64,000 nt of DNA from Plumapathes pennacea (lineage: Eukaryota > Cnidaria > Anthozoa > Antipatharia > Myriopathidae), in contig OZ038462.1 in assembly GCA_964036295.1 (NCBI GenBank), forward strand, positions 40,219,680 through 40,283,679, in the 5' to 3' direction. Below the pieces are notes generated by a model. It was not told where the DNA came from. It did no database searches and saw only the letters and a program-made list of their open reading frames with translations. Made by a program: the position numbers and the translations under genes. This document shows positions 20,001 to 30,058 of this stretch, piece after piece (position 1 is the stretch's first letter; each line of letters opens with the position of its first letter).

Positions 20001-22544
20001 GGAGAGCCCGGTGCAACCATACACGTCAGTTCCAGCCACAATAACCCTGGATACTTTCCTATTGGTCACACAGCAGTTCGTTTCCAGGCAACAGATAATA
20101 CAGGAAATACTGCTCATTGCGTTGTTGACGTCATTGTCAAAGGTAAGAATTAAGTCATTATTGGTAAATAGATTATCATACGTATATGGTATAACATATT
20201 TGTGTATACTCTTATCAAGAGAAATGGTGCCTCGGGTCATCTCTGAGTTTACAACCCTTGCTTGTTTGTTTGTTTGTTTGTTTGTTTCAGATACTGAAGC
20301 CCCGAAGTTTAGCTTTTGCCCTCCAGACCAAAACATAACGAGTGACCAATCCACTGTGCGTATCAACTGGGACTCACCACAAGCCACGGATAATTCGGGA
20401 ATACCACCAGCGGTCACTCCAAGTTTTCGCAAGGGAGAAGAGGTGCGCGTTCCTGGAAAATATGAAATATATTACCAAGCTGCTGACCAATCTGGAAATA
20501 GAGCTGAGTGCTCGTTCATCATCAACATAAAAAGTAAGTTAATACGACGTTCCTGCATGTAGACGGACAGCCAGCACAACTAAAACCCCTACGTAACCTC
20601 TTTCACTACGAAAGTATAATATCATGAATGTTAAAATGTTACTTTTGACAAAGTGATCTGCGGCATGAAAACGCTGATTTAAGGCACACGCACCAAATAT
20701 TAAAATGTATGATTTCGAGAAAAAGAAGTTCATAATCTGACTAATCATAATCTGTATTAATAGAGTATTATATACTTGTCTATTAGTGACTATGTAAATC
20801 AGTCTTTGATTAACAATTTACAGTTTTGGATATAGTTTATAAAATAACTATAATACTACGCGCGCCCTGATTTGCTAAATAACCGTGTAATATGAGAGTA
20901 TATTATGTGGTTACGCGTTATATATTAGTCTTAAATATAAGCCGGTGATACTAATTTCATAGAAACATATATTGATAAAGGAAGACCTTGCAGTCTGTTA
21001 TCGCTCGAAAAACTTTAACGGCACTCGTCGAACGAACGATTAATGTTCGTCTTTTGGGAATCAAGAGAGGAAAGCGCTTGAAGTAATTAAAAAATAACCC
21101 AATGTGAAAAGAAAAGAGAGATTCTCCAATTTCATATACGTACATCTGCCAGTAAGACACGTGACCCACAAACATATGTGACAAACCCTGATTAGGAATC
21201 GCGTTAGGCCTCTCGGTGTTATTCTTCGTACTTCAAAGTGATCAACGCTGCTTTCACTTAGTATTGTTACATATTCTGTTGTGGATACAGGGGGTTTTGG
21301 GGGCTCAGAAATATACTGAAAAAATACCTGAATATCTGAGTGTTTACTTTTGCTCAAAAGCATCTTTCAAGGAATTCATCATCTTTATGAAAAAAGGTTT
21401 CTCAAGGGTCTTATTTTATTTCCTGCAGTGGCGACTTGTACAATGTACCCACCACCCAAGAATGGTGCCCTGGTTTGTTATCAGCCCCCAGCTGGTGTTC
21501 CTCTCTGTTCTGCAGTCTGCAAAGAGGGAACAGACTTTGTGTACAACCCAGCTATGGCCTACATCTGCAGTGGAGCAAAGTGGGAAAAGTGGAATTTATT
21601 CTTGCCAGTGGATTCAAGGATCCCATGGCCAGACTGCTCGAGTAAGTGCATGTAACACTTTACGTCAGTAAGCTCCAGTTCGTAACGATCATATAGTCCT
21701 GTTTTAAATTTAATTTCTTCCAGTAGCAATATTTGGGGAGAAAGCGGTATTGATCAAATCCGTTTTGACCGGTTTGACCAGATCAGGAGTCCTAGATACT
21801 TGGCCCAAAGTGTAGGTTGGAAGAAATCTAATATAGAGCCTTGTTTTCGGATAACTATCAAACGTAATCGCATCATTGTTTTGTTTGCGTTACTCTGCTA
21901 CGCTTTTGGATCGACCCAATCACTGGTTTAGCAGCATTTTTGGCCAATGGCAGGAACAGAAGAAACTCATGTGCTATCTAGTTGGCGTGTGTGGTTCCTT
22001 GCACCCCTTCAAAGTTATAAAAAATAATCATAATTTCGAGATAAGACTTCCTAACAAACGAACTGGTCATTAAAAACATTTGAACCTCTAAACAAAAAAG
22101 GAGGGGGAGTAGTGGGGAGTGCGATTGTTACAAACCCCAAGAAAAGTTGCAGAAATAAAGAGGATAAAGGAAGAGAGGGATTCCCCCCTTAAATCATAGA
22201 AAATCTAACTTAGTCATTCTCTCTTGTGCATTGGAAAACCTTCAAGAAACCCCCACTTAAGTTATATAAAACTTTCCCCCCGATTCTCGGTAATTAACGA
22301 AAAATGTTTAGTTAAAATTTCCTTTCAATATTTTATTGCAGGTACGGCTTCTTCATCGGCAATTAAAACGAGCTACTTTAATTCGTACTTCTACTTCAAA
22401 GGAGATGCCCAGGATCCGAACGTTCAGAGCCGTTTGAAGAGTACATACATTTTGTTTCTGAAGACGCCATTCTTTCCTCCGTTTTTTTGCTCGCAAAGCC
22501 AAGATTGTACTGAACAAAACACCAAAGTATTTATTGGTCAGTAA
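17020..22544 (+). CDS. Secreted sushi/HYR-domain protein, long copy A
   Basis: The exons are 17020-17134, 17659-17862, 18203-18403, 19882-20142, 20291-20533, 21429-21641 and 22342-22544, giving 479 residues. Every internal junction is phase 1, so each domain is a removable cassette. The order is: signal peptide plus a CPHGYLWDGNQC start; sushi 1 (CTPLRVDSAEPPHGAC, WSGSSTAC); sushi 2 (VTCPALPKLAVGVYN, WDGQQKSC); HYR 1 (ATDNTGNTAHCVVDVIV); HYR 2 (CPPDQNIT, AADQSGNRAECSF); a third, divergent sushi-like repeat (ATCTMYPPPKNGALVC, WPDCS); and a terminal module with FYFKGDAQDPNVQSRLK. The first intron uses the weaker donor GTTAGT where copy B has GTGAGT. AATAAA follows the stop by about 50 bases. 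No transmembrane segment follows the signal peptide. Such sushi/HYR chains serve in extracellular adhesion or complement-like recognition; the exact role is unknown. Confidence 0.87.
17202..17450. mobile_element. Fold-back element flanked by a 10-bp duplication
   Basis: GAGCATTGCG is repeated exactly at 17192-17201 and 17451-17460. Within, AAAAACGCTGGTGTATCAAC pairs with its reverse complement ending near 17399, and TGACGTTTCGAGCG with CGCTCGAAACGTCA. The loop lies around TCAGAGCGAATT. It sits in intron 1 of sushi/HYR gene A and is absent from the matching intron of copy B. A shorter relative (TGACGTTTTGAGCGTTAGC) occurs at about 42450. Confidence 0.85.
19118..19830. repeat. Imperfect inverted-repeat region in intron 3 of gene A
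   Basis: GAGTGTTTGCATCAGGCTATGTAAACACGG near 19130 is mirrored by CCATGTTACATAGCCTCATG...CAAACACGG near 19766. A GAGCCA..GGCTCGG hairpin lies at about 19073-19090. It looks like a decayed non-autonomous element. I find no exon inside. Confidence 0.4.
20261..20287. repeat. (TTTG)n next to an acceptor site
   Basis: Six to seven TTTG units form the polypyrimidine tract of the acceptor for the second HYR exon (starts 20291). In copy B the same tract is shorter and interrupted (25335-25367). Confidence 0.9.
20835..20940. repeat. Dispersed repeat in intron 5 of gene A
   Basis: TTTATAAAATAACTATAATACTACGC and a following AATATGAGAGTATATTA block recur at 38868-38935 in a kinase intron with the same spacing. 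It is absent from the corresponding part of copy B. The family is not identified. Confidence 0.6.
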
Positions 22545-22592
22545 ACTTGAGCAAAGTCTCAAGTATACTTCACTGTGAATGTAATCAAGTGA

Positions 22593-22598
22593 AATAAA
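22593..22598 (+). terminator. Poly(A) signal of sushi/HYR gene A
   Basis: AATAAA lies 49 bases after the TAA stop (22542-22544), the usual context for cleavage and polyadenylation. The same hexamer is kept in copy B. It supports 22342-22544 being a terminal exon. Confidence 0.6.
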
Positions 22599-24112
22599 GC
22601 CGGAATAATTGCCCCCAATTGAGTTGTGTTGATCGGTTTGCCTGTTAAGTCCTTTTCAGTGAACAAAACACATCCTCGTTCCAGGCTCTTTTCCCGACCC
22701 CGACGCACCAACGAGAGTTATTTTACGTACAAGTCCTCTTCTATCATAAGGGTGTTTTCCTCACATGTACAATTTAAAATCTTTACACTTAAAATGAAAA
22801 CATATACATGCAACTTTAAAAGGAAATGACTTTTAGCTCGATGAATGTTATGTATGTTCGAAAGTAAAGTAAAGTGCAGTAAGTAAAGTGTTCGTGTGTC
22901 GCATACACGTAAATTATAATAAGCAAGAGAGGCCTCTCTTGTAATAAGTAAATTATCTTGGTATAAGAATTGCTATCGTTTTATTGCAAGCATTACTCGA
23001 CATTTACAGTAGTGGAAACGACGATATGACAATTAAGATAATGAACGAAATCGAATCGGAACAGTACAATTTTTAATATCTACAGTTGTTCGAACAGCTT
23101 AATTATTATGCGTCGACGTATGCAAAGTTCAATTACTCGATCTAACTTACAACTCCGAAACAGTCAAAGTAAGTAAATGTTATGAGTGAGACTGAATATG
23201 TTTAGGCAATTTTTAGGTTCATCTTAGAGAGCGAACAATAAAAATGACACGATAGACACACATTAGATGAAGACTTCAAAGATCACATAATCTAGCATAA
23301 AGACTTCAGCTGGATCTTTAGAATGTGACGCTGTACTGGTAAGCATCACAAGCTTCATATATTTGCGATGAACACAGCACAAAAAACGTATACAGTGGTG
23401 TTTATCATATAGCATTATAATATTTTATAACTACAGCAAACGAAGGAATAGATAATTATATGGCTGTATTCAATTCGCTCGTTTTCTCCCCAGAAGTCCT
23501 ATATAACGTTTGGCCTGTTATTCCTCAATAAAGTCCCATATTTGTACACCTTTTAGACTTTATTTACACCCGAAACAACAATATTATGTAGTTACTGCAA
23601 TATGGCGTATAGAGAAGGACTTTTTAGGATTCATTTCATATTTTCCCATAGCTATAGCGCAGCGTATTCGGGAGCGCATGCATTCTGGTAATATATCCAC
23701 AATGAGCCCACAAGCTGATGCTTAAACTCTTATCGTGTTTAAATAAAGATTATCGTATCGTATGAGCAGAGTCTGGCAATGGTCAATAGTAAAGGCGAAT
23801 GGGCATGTGGGAATATCGCATTTCAAGTACAGTACATTTCTGACACGGCCTACCAAGTCACATTAGTGTACAACGTTTGCATGATTTTTTTTTAACTTTA
23901 CGTCTGTCATGTAAATGAAGCAACTCGACAGATAGTATGTCATTCTTTAGCATGATCAGCTGCAACTTCTTTGTCTATTCATAAATGTGCACTATTTTCC
24001 CAGCTGATTCTTTGCACGATATAATACGGAGAATGTGTGGGTAATGATGTTGAAGGGACTGAAGCAGTGAGACCGCAAGGGTGCACGAACTTTAGGAAAT
24101 ACAAAGTGAAAG

Positions 24113-27100
24113 ATGATTGCTTCGTCGTTTTCCTTACTGAAAGTTTTGCCTCTATTTCTTCTATTTTTGTCTCCCATCGAATCCAGATGTCCACAAGGCT
24201 ACCAGTGGGATGGAAATCAGTGCAGGGGTGAGTTAATTCCACGATTCTTGCTTGTCTTTCTACTTTTTAGCAAAGGCCAGGATATTATAACGGCTACCAT
24301 GTCAATATGGAAGAAATCCTAGTCAGATTCTTCATAGTCCCTTTTTTTTACCAACTTCGTTTTGTTTGTTTAGCAGTTTTCGAACATTATCAATCTTCCT
24401 TCAGGAATTTCAATGCGCCTGTCCAATCTTCACTATAAGTAAACGATTCAGTTTCAATGCAATTTGCGCTGGTTTAGTCGTTTTTGAAGGAAAAGTAAAG
24501 TTGTGATTGCATTTGTACGACTACTAACTTTTGTATATTAGACCGGTAAATGTGGTCGAAGCAGAGGCAGCCTCCGTTGGCGTGCAATTGGTCTGGATAT
24601 TTTGAACGTTTCTTTGAAAAAGGCTCAGATTACTTTTGTTGTTTTTGTTGTTGTTGTTTTCTTTATTTTTGTTCAAAACCTTTGGCTCACAAAGACATCT
24701 CTCCCCGAACTTGACAGTGACACGGAAAGAGTTTCTGTTCTCAGTATCTGGTTGCTCAAAAATGATATTTTTGGTGGAAATTTGCATTTCAAAATAAGCT
24801 GGGCGTATTTTCGGAAGGCACTTTGCATCTCAAAATACGGTGAACTGCGGTCATTAACTGATCTCCTTGAATAGAGCAACTCTCTGACTGATAAAGCAAG
24901 CTGGGCAAAAGTGAGGAATGAATTACGGAAACAACAATGAACTCTCATAATGAACATTGGATCTCCTTTGTCTTAGTTCGTATTTTTGTCAATACTTAAA
25001 ATAAACCCGTGGGGGGCGTATATTCGGGGAGGGGGTGGAGGTGGAGGCTTGTTATAGGAAGGACGTTTTCGTTTGAAACTTAGGGGGCAGCCATATCGTT
25101 TTTTGGATGGTTTATTTACGGTTTTCACGGTATTTGTGTACACTTCATTCCCTAAAATCTCGACTACATTCCACTCCCATTCGAACACGTTACATGAACG
25201 TTTCATTGTAAAAAATTCAGTATACATGGGATTTTATTAACCTCTACGTATAACGACATAAATTTATAACTAAAATAGAATTCCAAGTGGAAAAATTTTG
25301 CCCCGGTCATATCTGATTTTACAGTTCTTGCTTGTTTTTTTGTTGATTTCTACTTTTGGTTTGTTTCAGATACCGAAGCCCCGAAGTTTACCTTTTGCCC
25401 TCCAGACCAAAACATAACGAGCGACCAATCCACTGTGCGTATCGAGTGGGACTCACCACAAGTCACGGATAATTCGGGAATACTACCAACGATCTCTTCA
25501 AGTTTTCACAAAGGAGGAATAGTGGGCGTTCCTGGAAAATATGAAATATATTACCAAGCTAATGACCATTCTGGAAATAGAGCTGAGTGCTCGTTCATCA
25601 TCAACATAAAAGGTAATTTAATACGACGTTCCTATGGACGGACATGTAACTCTGTATAATAACCTCTTTACACTAAGAAAGTATCAAGTCGTGAATGTTA
25701 AAATGACTTGTTATATATTTTACAAGAAGAAGAACAACAAAAGAAAACTAATGAAGCGCAGCCTGGATTAGTTATGGCCTGTGATTAAAACTATATGTTC
25801 GAAATTGATTGTGCATGAAAATGAGATAAGTCACGCATTACTCTTTTCTTTGCTGGCTGACCCTTTCACTCCCAAGCTCAAAAAATTTCTCAAGCTTTTG
25901 AAGCAAATGTATGAGTACTGTAATTGTAATTTATAGTTAACTTTTTAAATCAGGTTTCATTTGAGCAAAGAGTGTCAAAGGCGAAGTTCCCTATACTGTA
26001 TGATACTTTTCTGGTGAGAAACTGAAAAAAAAAATTGAAGTTGATCACCACTTGGGAGTCTCTTTCTAGCCCAGAGATTGCTATTAAAGAAGTCGAATGA
26101 CGCGTGCGGATAGTTGTCACACCAGCCTTGATTCCCAGCATCTGTCGCGGCGTTTTCACGCGACAAAATTGTTTGCTATTATTATTTTTGCTTTCTTCTT
26201 AGTGCATATACATTCTGTGGCGGATACAGTTCGGGGGGTTCAGTTGAACCCCCCTATGGCTCATTCATTAGTATGAAGAGTACACCGATCTGAATGCATG
26301 TTTACTTTTGCTCAAATGTTCGTCTTTTGGGAATCAAGAGAGGAAAGCGGTTGAAGTAATTAAAAAATAACCCAATGCAAAAAGAAAAGAGAGATTCTCC
26401 AATTTCATATACGTACTTCTGCCAGTAAGACACGTGACACACAAACATATCTGACAAACCCTGATTAGGAATCGCGTTAGGCCTCTCGGTGTTATTCTTC
26501 GTACTTCAAAGTGATCAACGCTGTTTTTACTTTGTATTGTTGCATTTTCTGTTGTGGATACAGGGGGTTATGGGGGCTCAGAAAAATACTGAAAAAATAC
26601 CTGAATATCTGAGTGTTTACTTTTACTCAAAAGCACCCTTCAAGGGATTCATCATTTTTATGAAAAAAGGTTTCTCAAGGGTCTTGTTTTATTTCCTGCA
26701 GTGGCGACTTGTACAATGTACCCACCACCCAAGAATGGTGCCCTGGTTTGTTATCAGCCCCCAGCTGGTGATCCTATCTGTTCTGCAGTCTGCAAAGAGG
26801 GAACAGACTTTGTGTACAACCCAGCTATGGCCTACTACTGCGTTGGAGCAAAGTGGAAAAAGTGGAATTTATTCTTGCCAGTGGATTCAAGGATCCCATG
26901 GCCAGACTGCTCGAGTAAGTGCATGTAACACTTTACGTCAGTAAGCTCCAGTTCGTAACGATCATATAGTCCTGTTTTAAATTTAATTTCTTCCAGTAGC
27001 AATATTTGGGGAGAAAGCGGTATTGATCAAATCCGTTTTGACCGGTTTGACCAGATCAGGAGTCCCAGATACTTGGCCCAAAGTGTAGGTTGGAAGAAAT

Positions 27101-27823
27101 CTAATATAGAGCCTTGTTTTCGGATAACTATCAAACGTAATCGCATCATTGTTTTGGTTTGCGTTACTCTGCTACGCTTTTGGATCGACCCAATCACTGG
27201 TTTAGCAGCATTCTTGGCCAATGGCAGGAACAGAAGCAAACTCATGTGCTATCTAGTTGGCGTGTGTAGTTCCTCGCACCCCTTCAAAGTTATAAAAAAT
27301 AATCATAATTTCGAGATAAGACTTCCTAACAAACGAACTGGTCATTAAAAACATTTAGAACCCCTAAACAAAAATGGAGGGGGAGTAGTGGGGAGTGCGA
27401 TTGTTACAAACCCCAAGAAAAGTTGCAGAAATAAAGAGGATAAAGGAAGAGAGGGATTCCCCCCTTAAATCATAAAAAATCTAACTTAGTCATTCTGTCT
27501 TGCATTGGAAAACCTTCAAGAAACCCCCACTTAAGTTATATAAAACGGCTTCCCCCCGATTCTCGGTAATTAACGAAAAATGCTTAGTTAAAATTTCCTT
27601 TCAATATTTTATTGCAGGTACGGCTTCTTCATCGGCAATTAAAACGAGCCACTTCAATTCGTACTTCTACTTCAAAGGAGATGCCCAGGATCCGAACGTT
27701 CAGAGCCGTTTGAAGAGTACATATATTTTGTTTCTGAAGACGCCTGCATTCTTCCCTCCGTTTTTCTGCCTTCTAGAATCAGATTGTACTGAACAAAACA
27801 CCAAAGTATTTGTTGGTCAGTAA
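24113..27823 (+). CDS. Secreted sushi/HYR-domain protein, short copy B
   Basis: The exons are 24113-24227, 25370-25612, 26702-26914 and 27618-27823, giving 258 residues. The signal-peptide exon has the same length as in copy A (115 bases) and ends CPQGYQWDGNQC. It is followed by one HYR domain (CPPDQNIT, ANDHSGNRAECSF), one sushi-like repeat (ATCTMYPPPKNGALVC) and the FYFKGDAQDPNVQSRLK terminal module, which is one codon longer than in copy A. The first two sushi domains and HYR 1 are gone, yet phase 1 joins keep the frame open. Splice sites are intact and the donor of exon 1 (GTGAGT) is better than in copy A. No stop or frameshift is seen, so it is probably functional. Whether it is expressed cannot be told from sequence. 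Confidence 0.83.
24465..25310. other. Unrelated filler replacing three domain exons in copy B
   Basis: It has no similarity to the matching interval of copy A. It includes a 90-codon plus-strand ORF (24602-24874) with a hydrophobic Val/Phe run from a GTT repeat, and no domain I recognise. An imperfect AAAATAAGCTGGGCGTATTT / CAAAATACGG pair is present around 24790-24840. Confidence 0.45.
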
Positions 27824-27871
27824 ACTTGAGCAAAGTCTCAAATATACTTCACTGTGAATGTAATCAAGTGA

Positions 27872-27877
27872 AATAAA
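27872..27877 (+). terminator. Poly(A) signal of sushi/HYR gene B
   Basis: AATAAA lies 48 bases after the TAA at 27821-27823, at the same place as in copy A. Confidence 0.6.
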
Positions 27878-28261
27878 GCCGGAATAATTGCCCCCAATTG
27901 AGTTGTGTTGATCGGTTTGCCCGTTAAGTCCTTTTCAGTGAACAAAACGCATCCTCGTTCCCAGGCTCTTTTCCTTACCCCGACGCACCAACGAGAGTTA
28001 TTTTACGTACAAGTCCTCTTCTATCATAATGGTGTTTTCCTCACATGTACAATTTAAAATCTTTACACTTACAGTGAAAAAATATACATGCAATTTTAAA
28101 AGGAAATGACTTTTAGCTCGATGAATGTTATGTGTGTTCAGTTTACCGAACGTTTTTGACGAAGAGCTGCATCACTTTACCCCACTGGTAGCCAGGAATG
28201 TAAAATTATTACCTACGATCAGCTCCAACTTGTGTGCATTCACCGTAAACACTTGTGGGTA

Positions 28262-28510
28262 CCCTATCCCAGATCAAAAAGACAAAATCGATACTCTATT
28301 TTAGACCAAAAAGTCCAAATCTATACTTTATTTCTGACCAAAAAGACAAGATCGGTACTCATTTTTTAGACCAAAAAGGCAAAATATTTACCCTATTTTA
28401 GACTAAAAATGCTTGAAAACGATATATTTTGGGGCGGTAGATACCTGTATGGCTTGTCTATGGATTTATGGGGATTTATGGGGGGGGGGGGGGGGGGGGG
28501 GACACCCTAT
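28262..28510. repeat. Degenerate ~35-bp repeats and a G20 tract
   Basis: AGACCAAAAAGNCAAAAT-type units recur at about 28271, 28304, 28339 and 28372, each followed by an ACTYTATTTTAGA phrase. A run of 20 G closes the block (28482-28501) before ACACCCTATT. It probably belongs to a dispersed repeat. It lies downstream of copy B and before the first receptor gene. Confidence 0.7.
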
Positions 28511-29014
28511 TTGAACCATAGTAATGTAGGCAGCTAAGAATTTCATTTAGGAATATTTCTATTGTAATAAATCAGACTTGTTACAAATATAGCAGAGGAA
28601 GAACTTTGTTTTAATCTTTAAAGGATCAGACGACTTATCACGGACTGCAGTCCCTGTGCTTTTATTTGTTTTCAGACATTTAGGAACATTCTATAATAAA
28701 TATTTTTGTTTGTGGATTTAAGCCAAAAATGGAAGGTGCAATTAAAACTTTAACGCTGATTACTATATAAAGTACATGCAAACACCAAAAAAGGTTTCAA
28801 ATGACTGGTAAAATTAAAACGGGCCACCAAAATCATACTAAAAAATTAAAGAACGTGAACGCATTGGACAAATCGGTCTTGAAGAGTAAATAGCAACATT
28901 ACTTGAATGTGATTGCCGTCGGTCCGCGCCTTGTCCCTGATTGGCTGACTGAAACAGTGCCACCGATGTGTCATTGCAACTGGTTAGAATTATTTTTCCC
29001 ACGCTCGATCCTGG

Positions 29015-30058
29015 TTACAAACTTATTGGCTTCCCATTTGTGTCCGTTATAGCACCTGCGACTTTTCTTCTATGCTTCCTTTGAGACCAACAGTCTCGGA
29101 TGCTATAGTGCGAGCGAAATTCAGAACTGAACGTAAACAAAATAATTGGGTTGACGATGTGCTTTACGTAAAACAATATCATAGCGATGAGATCTGCATA
29201 TAGCGTTGTGAGACTGTGTAAAGGCAGGGCATTAAACTCAAGCAAAAGCATCATCACTCCACGAGGAATGTAACAAACCTGAAAGACCACCACCAAAGCA
29301 ATCAAAGTCTTCAATAGTCGATTTGTTCTTCTCTCTACCTGCATATTGTAGTTTGCAGATTCCGACCGGACTATGGGTTTGTTCTTTAAACAAGATAGCA
29401 ATCTGTAATACGATGATGCCTGTACAACCAAAGGAACAACAATGAACACCACAACAAGGTAAATCGAGTAAACTCTTCGGTACAAATGTGACCACACAGG
29501 GTAGCAGTAAGTTAGTCCAGACGAATCGGTTCTTATTTTTAGATTGACAGCATATGGAAGGGCGCTAGCCAAGTACGTGCAAACCCAGATTGTACTGATA
29601 ATGATTGTGGTAGAACGTAAAGTCAGTTTTGGCTTGAAAGGTGATATAATCATTCTTTGTCTCTCCAAAGCTATTGCGGTGTGAGTGACAACAGATACGG
29701 CGACAAACACGTCTTGCAACGGCACCAGCAAGTAGCACATGATCTCTCCTAATGGCCAGCCGACGTAAAGTTCTGCTATCCTCAGAGGGGCAGCTATCAA
29801 AGCGACGAGCAAGTCGGCTATGGCAATGTTCATGAGAAAAAAGTTACACGATGTTCTCATGTTGGGCCAGCGAAGAACTGTGAAAATCACCAAGGAGTTA
29901 AGCGCTGCGCCAAGAGCTATTATAGCGGAGAACAGTACCACACGTACAAGGATATAAGTCTCGGTGAAACCTAGTAAAAGCGGCGAGTTTGTTGGAGGGC
30001 TGATAGTGTTGGTGCCGTTGTTAATATGGTGGCGTGGTTCAGCCGTTGAAAACTCCAT
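29015..30058 (-). CDS. Class A (rhodopsin-like) orphan GPCR 1
   Basis: Single uninterrupted ORF of 347 residues. I chose ATG at 30058 because the in-frame codon at 30100 is GTG. The N terminus has an NGT glycosylation site. TM1 has GAALNSLVIF (N1.50) and TM2 NIAIADLLVALIAAP (D2.50). TM3 begins with a Cys (IMCYLLVPLQD) that can pair with the Cys in LTYCYPVW of loop 2. The TM3 end reads ALERQR in place of E/DRY. TM6 has FQVCYIPRG where CWxP is usual, and TM7 has NPIILFTFSSEF where NPxxY is usual. The short basic tail has QRKHRRK. The ligand is unknown; peptide or amine cannot be decided by eye. Confidence 0.92.
   Translation of the reverse strand: MEFSTAEPRHHINNGTNTISPPTNSPLLLGFTETYILVRVVLFSAIIALGAALNSLVIFTVLRWPNMRTSCNFFLMNIAIADLLVALIAAPLRIAELYVGWPLGEIMCYLLVPLQDVFVAVSVVTHTAIALERQRMIISPFKPKLTLRSTTIIISTIWVCTYLASALPYAVNLKIRTDSSGLTYCYPVWSHLYRRVYSIYLVVVFIVVPLVVQASSYYRLLSCLKNKPIVRSESANYNMQVERRTNRLLKTLIALVVVFQVCYIPRGVMMLLLEFNALPLHSLTTLYADLIAMILFYVKHIVNPIILFTFSSEFRSHYSIRDCWSQRKHRRKVAGAITDTNGKPISL

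Larger units (their letters stand above)
15865..22860 (+). repeat. Tandem duplication, copy A (with sushi/HYR gene A)
   Basis: This segment is repeated as 22915-28140. The match starts upstream of the gene (GTGGAAACGACGATATGAC at both 15938 and 23009), covers the first exon and its flanks, and resumes from the second HYR exon to beyond the 3' UTR. The last kilobase is almost identical between copies (21220-22840 against 26490-28120). Copy A retains the internal block 17640-20230 that copy B lacks. Confidence 0.9.
22915..28140 (+). repeat. Tandem duplication, copy B
   Basis: This copy starts within a short AAGTAAAGTAAAG junction tract and ends near 28140 (ATGAATGTTATGTGTGTTCA). Relative to copy A, roughly 2.6 kb (sushi 1, sushi 2, HYR 1) is missing between about 24465 and 25310, and about 850 bases of unrelated DNA stand in its place. 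Confidence 0.85.

Noticed and set aside
20011-20562. 183-codon plus ORF across two HYR exons
   Set aside because: It mixes an out-of-frame reading of the first HYR exon with intron and the real frame of the second; the spliced phase 1 model explains both.
21216-21671. 151-codon ORF and its copy at 26489-26944
   Set aside because: The pair is conserved only because of the duplication. It is a different frame from the sushi-like exon and starts in intron DNA.
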